From NCBI RefSeq assembly GCF_000299875.1, contig NZ_AMRK01000009.1, positions 144,850-208,849 of the forward strand: a stretch of 64,000 nt of DNA, written 5' to 3'. This document shows, in pieces, positions 8,691 through 17,864 of the stretch (position 1 is the first letter of the stretch; each line of letters begins with the position of its first letter). The DNA comes from Celeribacter baekdonensis B30 (GTDB taxonomy: Bacteria; Pseudomonadota; Alphaproteobacteria; Rhodobacterales; Rhodobacteraceae). Below the pieces are notes generated by a model. It was given only the letters and a program-made list of their open reading frames with translations. It searched no databases and was not told the DNA's origin. The position numbers and the translations under genes are program-made.

Positions 8691-10463
8691 TTAGAACGCT
8701 TCGGCGGCCAGCGCCATCACCGGATCGGCACCAGATTCGATCCGTTTCAACAGCGTGCCGGTCATCGGCAGCGAACGGGCCATGTAATAGCGCGCGGTGA
8801 TCAGTTTGTTTTTGTGGAACTCGGGATCGTCGGTGCCATTGGCCAGCGCAGTGAGCGAGGTTTTCGCCATCCGACCCCACATCAGACCAAGGCAGACATA
8901 GCCAAACAGATGCATGAAGTCATAGGAGCCAGACAGTGCCGCGTTCGGGTTTTTCATGCCGTTTTGCATGAAATACATGCCCGCGCCCTGAAGGTCTTTC
9001 GAGGCGGCTTTGAGCGGATCAACAAATTCCGCCATGTCGCCGTCGCCGTTCTCCTTGCAGAAGGTTTTGACCATGTCAAAGAAGGCCATGACGTGTTTGC
9101 CACCGTCCTGCGCCAATTTGCGACCCACGAGGTCCAGCGCCTGAACGCCGTTCGCGCCCTCATAGATCATCGCAATTCGGGCATCGCGGGTGAATTGGGA
9201 CATGCCCCATTCTTCGATATAGCCATGGCCGCCATAGACCTGTTGCGCGTTCACGGTCGCCTCATAGCCTTTGTCGGTGAGGAACCCTTTGAGCACCGGC
9301 GTCATCAAGGACACGAGGCCCTCTGCGGCGGTGTCGCCGCCTTTGTGACCCGCATCAATCAGTTGCGCGCCCCAAAGCATAAAGGCCCGCGCGCCCTCGA
9401 TAAAACTCTTTTGATCCATCAGGTTGCGGCGGATGTCCGGGTGCACGATCAGCGGATCGGCCGGGCCTTCGGGGTTTTCGGCACCGGTGACAGCGCGGCC
9501 CTGAAGCCGGTCTTTGGCGTAAATCACGGCGTTTTGGTAGGCGGCTTCGGCTTGGGCGAGGCCCTGCATGCCGACGCCCAAACGCGCCTCGTTCATCATG
9601 GTGAACATCGCGCGCATGCCTTTATGCATATCGCCCAAAAGATACCCCGTCGCTTCGTCATAGTTCATCACGCAGGTCGAGTTGCCGTGGATGCCCATTT
9701 TCTCTTCGATGGAGCCAACGGACACGCCATTGCGCGCGCCTAGGGAGCCATCTTCGTTGACCAAAAACTTCGGCACGATGAACAGCGACACGCCCTTGAT
9801 CCCCTCAGGCCCGCCAACGATCTTGCCCAGCACAAGGTGGATGACGTTCTCGGACATGTCGTGATCGCCCGCCGAGATGAAAATCTTTTGGCCGCTGATC
9901 TTGTAGGAGCCGTCGTCCTGCGGCTCGGCCTTGGTGCGCATCAGGCCCAGATCGGTGCCGCAATGCGGCTCCGTCAGGTTCATCGTCCCGGTCCAGTCGC
10001 AGGAGGTCATTTTCGGCAGGTAGGTGGCTTTTTGATCTTCGGTGCCATGCACCAAAATCGCCGACGCCGCGCCATGGGTCAGGCCCTGATACATGGTGAA
10101 GGCTTGGTTCGCGCCGGAAAACAATTCGCCCACGGCGGTGCTGATCAGATAGGGCAGACCTTGGCCGCCGTATTCTTCTGGCAGATCGAGCCCCGGCCAG
10201 CCGCCTTCCTTGACTTGTTCAAAGGCCGCTTTGAACCCGGTCGGCGTGGTGATCACCCCGTTCTCAAACGTACAGCCTTCTGTGTCGCCCACCGTGTTCA
10301 ACGGCGCAATCACTTCGGAGGCCAATTGGCCCGCAGCGTCCAAAATGGCTTCGGTAAATTCGCGATCGAGGTCGGCGTAGCCCGGCACCTCGGAGTTCGA
10401 AATGTTCAACACATCGTGCAGAACATATTGAATGTCTTTTGTTGGCGCCGTGTAGCTCGGCAT
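8691..10463 (-). CDS. acyl-CoA dehydrogenase, long FadE/DmdC-type
   Basis: The 590-residue protein has the acyl-CoA dehydrogenase N-terminal, middle ([23 protein letters not shown] and substrate binding) and C-terminal helical domains. The catalytic region around [20 protein letters not shown] holds the glutamate base. An extra C-terminal helical domain brings it to about 590 residues. This long form is typical of the group that includes DmdC (3-methylmercaptopropionyl-CoA dehydrogenase of DMSP demethylation) and of general FadE enzymes in roseobacters. No dmdB or dmdD lies here and fadA/fadB do, so ordinary fatty acid oxidation is the better guess. Confidence 0.88.
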   Translation of the reverse strand: MPSYTAPTKDIQYVLHDVLNISNSEVPGYADLDREFTEAILDAAGQLASEVIAPLNTVGDTEGCTFENGVITTPTGFKAAFEQVKEGGWPGLDLPEEYGGQGLPYLISTAVGELFSGANQAFTMYQGLTHGAASAILVHGTEDQKATYLPKMTSCDWTGTMNLTEPHCGTDLGLMRTKAEPQDDGSYKISGQKIFISAGDHDMSENVIHLVLGKIVGGPEGIKGVSLFIVPKFLVNEDGSLGARNGVSVGSIEEKMGIHGNSTCVMNYDEATGYLLGDMHKGMRAMFTMMNEARLGVGMQGLAQAEAAYQNAVIYAKDRLQGRAVTGAENPEGPADPLIVHPDIRRNLMDQKSFIEGARAFMLWGAQLIDAGHKGGDTAAEGLVSLMTPVLKGFLTDKGYEATVNAQQVYGGHGYIEEWGMSQFTRDARIAMIYEGANGVQALDLVGRKLAQDGGKHVMAFFDMVKTFCKENGDGDMAEFVDPLKAASKDLQGAGMYFMQNGMKNPNAALSGSYDFMHLFGYVCLGLMWGRMAKTSLTALANGTDDPEFHKNKLITARYYMARSLPMTGTLLKRIESGADPVMALAAEAF

Positions 10464-10493
10464 GGCTGATCTCCCTTTGCGTGTCTCGCGAGG

Positions 10494-10892
10494 TCAGCTT
10501 TTTGTGCCCTCGCGTGTCTGTTTCTCAAGTTCGGTTTCGGCGAACTCAATCTCATGCTCCAAATCGGCCATGACACTGAGGAGCAGTTGTTTTTGCTCCT
10601 CCATCCCCGCAAGCTTAACGCGATACGCCTTTAACGTCTCGCGTAGCTGCACCACCCCTCCGTCGTTCTCTGAGAACAGATCAAGCAATTGCCGGATCTC
10701 TTCCAAAGAAAAGCCAAATTTTTTGCCCCGCATGATCAGTTTCAAACGAGCCCGATCGCGTTTGGTGAACAGGCGTTTCTGTCCCTCGCGGATCGGAAAG
10801 ATCAGTTCTTTGGCCTCATAGAAGCGCAAGGTGCGCGGCGTTACGTCGAACGCCTCACACATTTCGCGGATGGTCATTACCTCTTTCGTCAT
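10494..10892 (-). CDS. MerR family transcriptional regulator (first of two)
   Basis: A 132-residue regulator: a MerR helix-turn-helix (TIREMCEAFDVTPRTLRFYE, then KELIFPIREGQKRLFTKRDR) and a C-terminal coiled coil of about 50 residues. There is no cysteine-rich metal site at the end. I chose ATG 10892 because its N-terminus matches the length of the second MerR protein; ATG 10877, with AAAGAGG just ahead, is the alternative. It reads straight into the acyl-CoA dehydrogenase gene, so it most likely controls this beta-oxidation cluster in response to an acyl-CoA or related ligand (inference from context). Confidence 0.87.
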   Translation of the reverse strand: MTKEVMTIREMCEAFDVTPRTLRFYEAKELIFPIREGQKRLFTKRDRARLKLIMRGKKFGFSLEEIRQLLDLFSENDGGVVQLRETLKAYRVKLAGMEEQKQLLLSVMADLEHEIEFAETELEKQTREGTKS

Positions 10893-11403
10893 CGGGCGGT
10901 TTACTCCGTTTCCCGTCAGCGGTGGATATGGTCCACATACCGACTGTGGGGCGCGCGAAGTTCTGCCTTCGCCCCATCCTATTCGCTTCTTGCCCATCTC
11001 TTTAATCGAAACGTGGCGTCACTTCCGATCAGGCAAGTTTTGCGCGTCGGATCGTCTCAGTCAAAAAGATATTCATTCGACAGATTGATTGCAAACGGTT
11101 TGGGGAATTGTTCAAAAGTAAAGAAAATATCAGCTAAAATTGATATTAAAGCGCTTTGGGTTTTGGTCCAATTCTGGGGTGTTAGGCATTGCGGCTGAGT
11201 GCCGTCAAAATGCAATCTCTGGGCTTTTCCCGCCAAAGACGTTGCGTCGTAAGGGCGCGCATTTGCCCGCAAGGCGCATGAGTATCGTCATAGGCATTCA
11301 TCACAATGCATGGAAGGTCACAAGACTGGAAGGCCACACCACGGCGGCGGCGTAACATTTGCAGCGCCTTAGGGTCATTTTGGGTATGAGGGTGCGGCGG
11401 CCC
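10893..11403. other. gene-free stretch between the two MerR genes
   Basis: About 510 bases hold no frame with coding character. The middle (11080-11160) is clearly AT-rich compared with the surroundings and contains an inverted repeat, AATATCA at 11126 and TGATATT at 11141, with 8 bases between. This is the likely promoter and operator region of the leftward fad transcript. The rest shows nothing I can name. Confidence 0.6.
11126..11147. promoter_or_regulatory. inverted repeat, possible MerR operator
   Basis: AATATCA and TGATATT are perfect complements with an 8-base spacer, in an AT-rich island about 235 bases upstream of the first MerR gene. MerR proteins bind dyads inside long-spacer promoters, so this is a candidate. 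The distance and the lack of a second copy leave it unproven. Confidence 0.35.
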
Positions 11404-11778
11404 TCAGGCGGGTTTGCCACCCGCCAGAGTGTCTGCGCGCAGTTTCTTGAGCTCATCAATCGCCTTGTCGAGGTCCTGACGTTGTTCTGTCAGCGCTTGA
11501 AGTTGACGATCTGCCAAGTCGATAAAGGCCGCCGATTGCGCATCGGTGCCTTCTTCTTCGTAGATCGACAGCCATTGGCGAATCTCTTCGAGTGAAAACC
11601 CATAGCGACGGCCCCGAAGAATCAGTTTCATCCGCGCCAGTTCGCGCGGGGTGTAAAACCGTGACCGGCCTTCCTTTTCGGGGGCCAGCAATTCGATATA
11701 CTCGTAATATCGCAGGGTGCGCGGCGTCACATCGAACTGCGCGCACATTTCCTTAAACGTGAGACGTTGGTCAGACAT
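11404..11778 (-). CDS. MerR family transcriptional regulator (second of two)
   Basis: The 124-residue protein (ATG 11778) has the MerR helix-turn-helix RLTFKEMCAQFDVTPRTLRY and the wing RFYTPRELARMKLILRGRRY, followed by a dimerisation helix. It is a close paralogue of the MerR protein encoded at 10494-10892 (shared CxxFDVTPRTLR(F/Y)YE, LKLI(M/L)RG(K/R)(K/R)(F/Y)GFSLEEIRQ). Both lack metal-binding cysteines. The pair probably arose by duplication; the division of labour between them cannot be seen. Confidence 0.87.
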   Translation of the reverse strand: MSDQRLTFKEMCAQFDVTPRTLRYYEYIELLAPEKEGRSRFYTPRELARMKLILRGRRYGFSLEEIRQWLSIYEEEGTDAQSAAFIDLADRQLQALTEQRQDLDKAIDELKKLRADTLAGGKPA

Positions 11779-11829
11779 GGCTTCACTCTCCTCACGTCGC
11801 ATCTAAACTGATGGGTTTAGTTTCGCAAC

Positions 11830-13011
11830 TTAATTCAGAACGTTTGGGAAACCATAGTAAACGACATAGCTGAGGATCAAGGCCGGGATTGCAGTATAAG
11901 CGGTGGCCAGCACGGCCGCACGCGGTTCCAACGCGATGGCGGGGAACAAAGCGTCGCCATCGTTGGAAATCGCATTGCCCAAAAGCGCTGCAAAGGGGAT
12001 CAGCCCGTTGATATAGAGTGTTGTGACCAAAACCTGCGGGCCGCAACCGGGGATGAATCCGATCAGAATGGCGATCAGGGGCAACAGTGGCGCGATCGAG
12101 GAAAACAACGCAGCAAGGTCCAGACCCAAAAACTGCGCCGCATATTCATAGGTCAGATAGGCCCCGATCACCCAGACCGAGATAAATGAGGTTTCCTCAG
12201 CCATACGCGTCACCGGTGCATCGTCCGGGTGAGTCATTGCCTGAACTGGCGAGAGGACCCAAATCACCAGACCCATGCCCGTGCCGATCAGCGCGAAGAC
12301 GGTGATCGGGATGCCGAACAGGGTGGTAAGTTCGATCTGTGCCAATTGTGCGACACCAACGGCAAGTGCGGGGAAGAGCGGGACGAGATAGGCGATGTCG
12401 CGCGGACGGATGCGGCCAATCCGAGGTGCCAACTCACAGGCGGAGCCTGCGCTGCGCGTCACGCCGTTGGGATGAAGCACATCCACCAACCAGCCAAACA
12501 GAATGCCCGTGGCGAAAGACAATGGCAGGACCACAAGCGCCGCATCGGGTCGGGTGGCGATCAACAAAAACGCCGCGTCGCCCATGGTCGCCGTGAGTGT
12601 CGCCACCACTGCACCAAAGCCGACATTGCCGCTGGAATAGGCTGCGATCACAATCACCGCGCCGCCACATCCGGGGGTCGCGCCCAGCAGGGAGGCGAGT
12701 GGCACCTGCATCCATCTCGCCCCTTTGAGCGCTTCGCCCATACTAAACCGAAACACACGCTCCGCGCCGTAAAACAACAACAATGTGGCGGCGACAAAAG
12801 CGGAGACCTGGGTGAAGGCGTCGGTCATTTGTGCTCGGGTAAGCGCGCCAAGCGGGGCTGGGGCCAATGCCAGCGCGACAAAAGCGAGGGCGATGATGAT
12901 ACGTTTGAAACGCAGTGGCCGCTGGATCGCCAGTTTTGCCAGTGGCACTGTATTGGGCACCGCGACGCGGGCTTCGACGCGGGCTTCATTGGGGCGGGCA
13001 ATGTTGGTCAT
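11830..13011 (-). CDS. putative manganese / heavy-metal exporter (10 TM, ArsP_2-like)
   Basis: A 393-residue integral membrane protein with about ten hydrophobic segments arranged as two related halves. Each half contains a GCG motif: LLGATPGCGGAVIVIAAYSS and GFIPGCGPQVLVTTLYINGL. This matches the family annotated as putative 10TM heavy-metal exporter or putative manganese transporter. It would sit in the inner membrane and move a divalent cation outward. A Mur/Fur-like operator lies 25 bases upstream of the start, which fits manganese or iron control. The substrate is inferred, not shown. Confidence 0.8.
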   Translation of the reverse strand: MTNIARPNEARVEARVAVPNTVPLAKLAIQRPLRFKRIIIALAFVALALAPAPLGALTRAQMTDAFTQVSAFVAATLLLFYGAERVFRFSMGEALKGARWMQVPLASLLGATPGCGGAVIVIAAYSSGNVGFGAVVATLTATMGDAAFLLIATRPDAALVVLPLSFATGILFGWLVDVLHPNGVTRSAGSACELAPRIGRIRPRDIAYLVPLFPALAVGVAQLAQIELTTLFGIPITVFALIGTGMGLVIWVLSPVQAMTHPDDAPVTRMAEETSFISVWVIGAYLTYEYAAQFLGLDLAALFSSIAPLLPLIAILIGFIPGCGPQVLVTTLYINGLIPFAALLGNAISNDGDALFPAIALEPRAAVLATAYTAIPALILSYVVYYGFPNVLN

Positions 13012-13034
13012 GCGGGAAACTTCCGTGGGGTTAG

Positions 13035-13056
13035 TTGCAAGTCATTCTTAATTGCA
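13035..13056 (-). promoter_or_regulatory. Mur/Fur-like operator of the exporter gene
   Basis: TGCAA at 13036-13040 and TTGCA at 13052-13056 form a dyad, and the left part (TTGCAAGTCATTCTTAA) resembles the alphaproteobacterial Mur/Fur box built on TTGCAA. It lies just upstream of the metal exporter start at 13011, in the intergenic space shared with the rightward thioesterase gene. Confidence 0.5.
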
Positions 13057-13186
13057 GAAGATAAACCTTGCAGCCCGTGTTGCAAGCCACATTATGCAAA
13101 CCCATGCCCAAAGGGTCGAGTTTTGCCCGCCGCCGCCCAAAAGCACCGCTGTGCACAGTCAATCAGCCGTCTCCAATGAGCCTTTT

Positions 13187-13609
13187 ATGACCGAAGAACG
13201 TACAAAAATTGCCCGCCAATTCATCGAAGCCTTGCCGCACTGCCGGGCGCTTGGCATGAAACTTGATTCGATCGGTCAGGGGGAGGCAGAGATTTTTATG
13301 CCCTACTCCGAAGCGCTGATCGGCGACCCGGACACGGGCGTGATCCATGGTGGCGCGGTGTCGGCCTTGATGGACACATGCGCCGGGGCCTCCGTTATGA
13401 GCCATCCGAAATCAGGGCCGGCGACCGCTACGATTGATCTGAGAATAGATTACATGCGCGCCGCCAAACCCGGCGCGACCATCACCGCCCATGCGATTTG
13501 TTACCACATGACCCGCTCCGTCGCTTTCGTGCGGGTGTCGGCCAATGATGGAACCTCCGATGTCCCCGTTGCCGCCGCCACAGGGGCCTTTACCGTGGAG
13601 CGTACGTGA
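13187..13609 (+). CDS. PaaI-type hotdog thioesterase (first of tandem pair)
   Basis: The 140-residue protein starts at ATG 13187 (the frame is open further left but that part is not protein-like). It shows the PaaI/4HBT hotdog signature: GVIHGGAVSALMDTCAGASV, with HGG and the D/E helix, then DLRIDYMRAAKPGATI. Such enzymes hydrolyse acyl- or aryl-CoA thioesters in the cytoplasm as tetramers. It overlaps the next thioesterase gene, so the two are translated together. The true acyl-CoA substrate is unknown. Confidence 0.85.
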   Translation: MTEERTKIARQFIEALPHCRALGMKLDSIGQGEAEIFMPYSEALIGDPDTGVIHGGAVSALMDTCAGASVMSHPKSGPATATIDLRIDYMRAAKPGATITAHAICYHMTRSVAFVRVSANDGTSDVPVAAATGAFTVERT

Positions 13610-14106
13610 TGATGCGAGCCAAACCCGAACCCGTCCAGGTCGTCAAAGAACGGCGCGATGCGGCGCTTGCCGCCTTGGTGGCGCGGGTGCCCTATATCAC
13701 CTTTATGGGTTTTGAATTTGAACGGCGCGGCGATGAATTGACCGCGATCATGCCATATCGTCCTGATTTGATTGGGAATCCCACCCTGCCTGCGCTGCAT
13801 GGCGGGGCTTTGGCGGCGTTTTTGGAGGTCACGGCGATCATTTCGCTGGGCTGGTCTTTGATTTGGCCACGGATGGAGGCGGGGGAGGGCGTGGAGGTGA
13901 TGCCCGCCTTGCCAAAAACCATCGATATAACTGTGGATTATCTGCGCTCCGGCCTGCCGCGCGATGCCTATGCTCGCGCCGAGATCACCCGCGCGGGGCG
14001 GCGCTATGCCTCTGTTCGGGTGGAGGCGTGGCAGGACAACCGGGCCCGACCGACCGTACAAGCCATGGGGCATTTCTTGATGCCCGAGCTTGAGGTGCAG
14101 CCCTGA
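13609..14106 (+). CDS. PaaI-type hotdog thioesterase (second of tandem pair)
   Basis: A 165-residue protein from the ATG that overlaps the previous stop (TGATG; a GTG three bases earlier is also possible). The hotdog signature is LPALHGGALAAFLEVTAIIS, then TVDYLRSGLPRDAYARAEI. In this copy the usual aspartate or glutamate after HGG...AL is present as E in FLEVT. Tandem hotdog genes often encode partners of one heteromeric thioesterase, and the tight overlap supports that here (inference). A MATE exporter follows after one base. Confidence 0.85.
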   Translation: MMRAKPEPVQVVKERRDAALAALVARVPYITFMGFEFERRGDELTAIMPYRPDLIGNPTLPALHGGALAAFLEVTAIISLGWSLIWPRMEAGEGVEVMPALPKTIDITVDYLRSGLPRDAYARAEITRAGRRYASVRVEAWQDNRARPTVQAMGHFLMPELEVQP

Positions 14107-14107
14107 A

Positions 14108-15433
14108 ATGACTGACGCATCGGTGGCACTGACCCACAAACGGGTCCTTACAATCGCCATTCCCATCGTTTTGTCCAACGCCACCGTGCCGATCCTTGGC
14201 GCGGTGGATACGGGCGTGGTGGGACAAATGGGACTGGCCGCACCGATTGGGGCCGTGGGGGTTGGCGCGATTATTCTGGCGTCAATTTACTGGCTCTTCG
14301 GTTTTTTGCGCATGGGCACCACCGGGTTGGTGTCACAGGCGCGCGGGGCCGCGGATACGGGCGAAGTGGCCGCCCTTTTGACCCGCGCGTTGATGATCGG
14401 TGTGGTCGGCGGTGTCGCGTTGATCGCGCTTCAGGTGCCGATTCTTTGGGCCGCCTTTCGCCTGTCTCCGGCCTCGCCCGAGGTCGAAAGGCTTGCCCGC
14501 AGTTATATTTCCATCCGCATTTGGTCCGCGCCTTTTGCCATCGCGCTATACGGTATCACCGGCTGGTTGATCGCCCAGGAGCGTACCCGTGGCGTCTTGG
14601 TGCTGCAATTGTGGATGAACGGGCTCAACATCGGTTTGGACCTCTGGTTCGTGCTGGGGCTGGGCTGGGGGGTTCAGGGCGTGGCGACGGCGACGGTTTT
14701 GGCCGAGGTCAGCGGTGCGATGATGGGGCTTTGGCTCTGTCGCGATGCGTTCAACGTGCCAAGTTGGCGCGACTGGGCGCGGGTGTTTGACCGGGCGCGG
14801 CTGATCTATATGGCCAAGGTCAATACCGATATTTTGATCCGCTCCGTGCTGCTGCTGGCCATCATGGTCAGCTTTACCTTTCTCGGTGCCGGGTTTGGCG
14901 ACCGCACTTTGGCGGCCAACCAAATCCTGATGCAGTTTATCGAGATCACCGCTTATGCCCTCGATGGCTTTGCCTTTTCTGCCGAGGCCATTGTCGGTCA
15001 TGCACTTGGCGCACGTTCGCGCGCGGCGTTGCGGCGCGGCGCTTTGCTGGCCTCGTTTTGGGGGCTGATTGCCTCTGGGCTTTTGGCGCTGGGTTTTGCC
15101 GTCTTTGGCGGTGCGATCATCGACACCATGACCACCGCGCCCGAAGTGCGCATTGCGGCGCGGGCGTTTTTACCATGGATGGTTTTGGCCCCGCTTTTGG
15201 GCTTGGCGGCCTGGATGTTGGACGGGATTTTCATCGGCGCAACCCGCACCCGCGATATGCGCAACATGATGATTCTGTCGCTTTTGGCTTATGTCATTGC
15301 CGTGGTCCTGATGATCCCGTTGTTCGGCAATCACGGTCTTTGGGCCGCGCTGATGGTCAGCTATATCGCGCGGGGTGCGACGCTTTTGTGGAAATATCCG
15401 GGGCTTGAGGCACAGGCCACGCGCGTGGGTTAA
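14108..15433 (+). CDS. MATE family efflux transporter
   Basis: This 441-residue inner-membrane protein has 12 hydrophobic segments in two repeats, beginning IAIPIVLSNATVPILGAVDT, which is the MATE N-terminal signature (P in TM1, DT after TM1). It resembles the DinF branch, cation-driven exporters of drugs or organic compounds. ATG 14108 was chosen since it lies directly after the thioesterase stop. Its position behind two thioesterases suggests a common transcript but not a common function. Confidence 0.9.
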   Translation: MTDASVALTHKRVLTIAIPIVLSNATVPILGAVDTGVVGQMGLAAPIGAVGVGAIILASIYWLFGFLRMGTTGLVSQARGAADTGEVAALLTRALMIGVVGGVALIALQVPILWAAFRLSPASPEVERLARSYISIRIWSAPFAIALYGITGWLIAQERTRGVLVLQLWMNGLNIGLDLWFVLGLGWGVQGVATATVLAEVSGAMMGLWLCRDAFNVPSWRDWARVFDRARLIYMAKVNTDILIRSVLLLAIMVSFTFLGAGFGDRTLAANQILMQFIEITAYALDGFAFSAEAIVGHALGARSRAALRRGALLASFWGLIASGLLALGFAVFGGAIIDTMTTAPEVRIAARAFLPWMVLAPLLGLAAWMLDGIFIGATRTRDMRNMMILSLLAYVIAVVLMIPLFGNHGLWAALMVSYIARGATLLWKYPGLEAQATRVG

Positions 15434-15440
15434 AGATGGG

Positions 15441-16514
15441 TTAAAGCCAATCGCTGCGCTTGGTGCCGACCGCTTCCGCGACCGTGTCAAACCCGTCTTG
15501 TTTGAGCAGATCGTCCAAACCACGCGCGATGCGCGGTGCCAGTGAAAGGCCCTGATAGACCATCGCTGAGTAAAGTTGAACCACCGAGGCCCCGGCGCGG
15601 ATTTTGGTATAGGCGTCGAGAGCGGAGGCGATGCCACCGACCCCGATCAGTGGCATGTCATCGCCCAAATCACGGGACAATTGCGCCAGAACCCGCGTGG
15701 ACTTTTCGAACAATGGACGACCGGACAGACCGCCCATCTCGTCTTTATGTGCAGATTTCAAACCTTCACGCGATAAAGTGGTGTTGGTGGCGATCACTGC
15801 GTCAATGCCGGATTTGCGCGCCACCTCGGCCAGTTCGGCCAGTTCGGAGGCCTCCAAATCCGGGGCGATTTTCAAGAACACCGGCACTTTATGATCCAAA
15901 TCTGTGCGCGCCTCCAACACGCCGCGCAACAGAGCCTCAAGCGCCTCAGGCCCCTGCAAATCGCGCAGGCGTTCGGTGTTGGGCGAGGAGACATTGACCG
16001 TGGCGAAATCAATCGCATTGCCGCAATGGGTCAGCACTTTGGCGAAATCACCGGCGCGATCTTCGCTGTCTTTGTTGGCACCAAGGTTCAGACCAACGGG
16101 GATTTTGGCCCGGTGGGTCGACTGGCGGCAGCGCGCCAAGCGATTGCCGATCACCTCCATCCCGTCATTGTTAAAGCCAAAACGGTTGATCACCGCATGA
16201 TCTTCGCTCAGGCGAAACAGGCGTGGTTTTGGATTGCCCGGCTGGGGGCGCGGGGTTACGGCACCCAGTTCAATAAAGCCAAAGCCCGCGCGCGCCAGTT
16301 GCGGGATGGCTTCGGCGTTTTTGTCAAACCCGGCGGCCAGACCCACGGGATTGGGCATCTCAAGGCCTGCGATTTTGGTTTTCAACCGTGCCGATGTGAT
16401 CGGACCGGGCAGGGGGGCTAAGCCCGCGCGCAGGGCAGACAGGGCGAAGTGATGGGATTTCTCCGGGTCGAGGCTGCGCAAAAGCGCCATGCCGACCTGT
16501 TCAAAGAGAGTCAT
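15441..16514 (-). CDS. pyrD: dihydroorotate dehydrogenase (quinone), class 2
   Basis: The 357-residue protein matches class 2 PyrD: an N-terminal amphipathic helix for membrane docking, [20 protein letters not shown] (FMN and substrate), [14 protein letters not shown] with the catalytic serine region, the lysine in FLKIAPDL, and the C-terminal GVGGI and [18 protein letters not shown]-phosphate motifs. It oxidises dihydroorotate to orotate with ubiquinone in pyrimidine synthesis, on the inner face of the inner membrane. It overlaps the upstream DUF952 gene by four bases, so the two are coupled. Confidence 0.96.
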   Translation of the reverse strand: MTLFEQVGMALLRSLDPEKSHHFALSALRAGLAPLPGPITSARLKTKIAGLEMPNPVGLAAGFDKNAEAIPQLARAGFGFIELGAVTPRPQPGNPKPRLFRLSEDHAVINRFGFNNDGMEVIGNRLARCRQSTHRAKIPVGLNLGANKDSEDRAGDFAKVLTHCGNAIDFATVNVSSPNTERLRDLQGPEALEALLRGVLEARTDLDHKVPVFLKIAPDLEASELAELAEVARKSGIDAVIATNTTLSREGLKSAHKDEMGGLSGRPLFEKSTRVLAQLSRDLGDDMPLIGVGGIASALDAYTKIRAGASVVQLYSAMVYQGLSLAPRIARGLDDLLKQDGFDTVAEAVGTKRSDWL

Positions 16515-16864
16515 TCATTGATCCTCTGGGATAGATCTTCTGGAAAGAGATGCCCATCGGGGCCAAGCGGCAGGGTTTTGACCCAAAGGATGTCATCCAT
16601 CCGCAGGGCACGATAGAGATGTGGGAACAAGGCACCGCCACGCGACGGCTCCCATTTGATATGCGGGGCCATAGCGTCGCTGTCGCAGGCGAGAATATGC
16701 AGACCTTCCTCGCCCGCAAACCATTTGGTCACGGTCTCTTTGACCTGATCTTTAGTGGAGAAGTGGACATAGCCATCGGCCAGGTCAACAGGCGCACCAA
16801 GGGTCTCGCCGCCCGCCTGCATGGCCGCCCATTCGGAGGCCCGGAAGATTTTGTAAATATGCAT
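16511..16864 (-). CDS. DUF952 family protein
   Basis: A 117-residue protein from ATG 16864, giving [20 protein letters not shown]; a longer frame upstream lacks protein character. The pattern [12 protein letters not shown], ...[28 protein letters not shown] is that of DUF952, a compact fold related to ADP-ribosyltransferase-like proteins. Function is not established. In many alphaproteobacteria it lies directly ahead of pyrD, as here with a four-base overlap. Confidence 0.88.
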   Translation of the reverse strand: MHIYKIFRASEWAAMQAGGETLGAPVDLADGYVHFSTKDQVKETVTKWFAGEEGLHILACDSDAMAPHIKWEPSRGGALFPHLYRALRMDDILWVKTLPLGPDGHLFPEDLSQRINE

Positions 16865-16928
16865 GTCTCTCAGATGCCAGTGCTGCAGCACTTGGTCAAT
16901 GGGGCTTTGTGTCCCAGCGGGCGCAGGG

Positions 16929-17183
16929 TCACAGCCAGCGACCGAAATGTCTGTGAATCCGTGGGATGATGAAAAACACCATGGACAGAACGATGATCGG
17001 CACCATGACGAGATTGCGTTGCCAGATCGACCAGTCGCTTGTGACAGGGGCGAGGGCATAGATCAGGGTGGTCACCAAGGGGTAGACGCCCAAAAAAACA
17101 AAGGCGCTGAACCGCAGGCGATTGGGTTTGCGTGGGGTGGCGGGGCTGGTGGTGACTGTGGGGCTGGTGACGACAGTGGGCAT
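16929..17183 (-). CDS. small two-TM membrane protein next to a TetR regulator
   Basis: This 84-residue protein from ATG 17183 has a Thr/Pro-rich N-terminus and two hydrophobic segments (FSAFVFLGVYPLVTTLIYAL and LVMVPIIVLSMVFFIIPRIH). The second is followed by RHFGRWL, which suits an inner-membrane protein with a short cytoplasmic tail. I do not recognise a characterised family; similar small proteins are common beside TetR genes. It is divergent from the TetR gene at 17257 and shares with it a palindromic operator that lies only ten bases before its start codon. Confidence 0.75.
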   Translation of the reverse strand: MPTVVTSPTVTTSPATPRKPNRLRFSAFVFLGVYPLVTTLIYALAPVTSDWSIWQRNLVMVPIIVLSMVFFIIPRIHRHFGRWL

Positions 17184-17193
17184 GTGATACTCC

Positions 17194-17216
17194 AAACGGA
17201 ACGATGCGTTTCGTTT
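17194..17216. promoter_or_regulatory. palindromic operator between divergent membrane protein and TetR genes
   Basis: The arms AAACGGAACG (17194-17203) and CGTTTCGTTT (17207-17216) are complementary at nine of ten positions, with ATG as the spacer. The size and symmetry are those of TetR-family operators, and the place in the divergent gap fits auto-repression with control of the small membrane protein. Confidence 0.65.
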
Positions 17217-17256
17217 TATATGAACGGCGTGTTCTGATATGTAAAGGAGGTCGTCT

Positions 17257-17859
17257 GTGCCAGAATTCACAGGTGAGTGCGCAAAGCCGCAAAGACGGTC
17301 GATCGGCGCGCGGCGCAACCCGGCAACGGAGGCGGCGATTCTGGATGCCGCTTGTGATTTGTTGCGTGAAAAGGGCGTGCATGGCTTGACGATGGAGGCG
17401 GTGGCGCGGCGCGCGCGGGCGGGCAAAGCGACGCTTTACAAGTGGTGGCCCAATCGGGGCGCGCTTTTGGTGGCGGTCTATGAGCGCTCCAAGGGCACGC
17501 ACCAACACAAGGATATGGGCAATCTGGTCGACACCATCGCAGAGTTTTACCGCTATGTGTTCGCATTCTGGAAAACATCGGAGGGACAGGTGTTTCGCCT
17601 AATCATTGCCGAGGCGCAGTCGGATCAGGATGTGGCAGAGGCATTGGAGCGCTATCGCTTGGAACGTTTGGCGGCCTTGAGTGAGGCGGTCGGATGGGCG
17701 CAGGCACGGGGTGAATTGCGCGAGGGTGTCGAACCGGACGCCTTGGCGGATACGATCATGGCGGCAGCTTGGCTGAGATTGCTCACAGATCGCCTTACGA
17801 CAGATCCGCATCGGTTGGCCCGTGACGTGGTGTCTGGCTGGATTGTCGAAAAACAATGA
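17257..17859 (+). CDS. TetR/AcrR family transcriptional regulator
   Basis: A 200-residue protein starting at GTG 17257 behind a near-perfect ribosome site (AAGGAGG, six bases ahead). The N-terminal TetR helix-turn-helix reads NPATEAAILDAACDLLREKG, then LTMEAVARRARAGKATLYKW; a C-terminal helical ligand domain follows. It probably represses its own gene and the divergent small membrane gene through the palindrome at 17194-17216. The ligand is unknown. Confidence 0.9.
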   Translation: MPEFTGECAKPQRRSIGARRNPATEAAILDAACDLLREKGVHGLTMEAVARRARAGKATLYKWWPNRGALLVAVYERSKGTHQHKDMGNLVDTIAEFYRYVFAFWKTSEGQVFRLIIAEAQSDQDVAEALERYRLERLAALSEAVGWAQARGELREGVEPDALADTIMAAAWLRLLTDRLTTDPHRLARDVVSGWIVEKQ

Positions 17860-17864
17860 CCTGC

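Noticed and set aside
8691..10463. DmdC of DMSP demethylation
   Set aside because: The long form fits, but dmdB/dmdD are absent and fadA/fadB are adjacent; kept only as an alternative.
11140..11355. Frames on both strands between the MerR genes
   Set aside because: Low-complexity translations with no similarity to known proteins and no ribosome site; the region looks regulatory.
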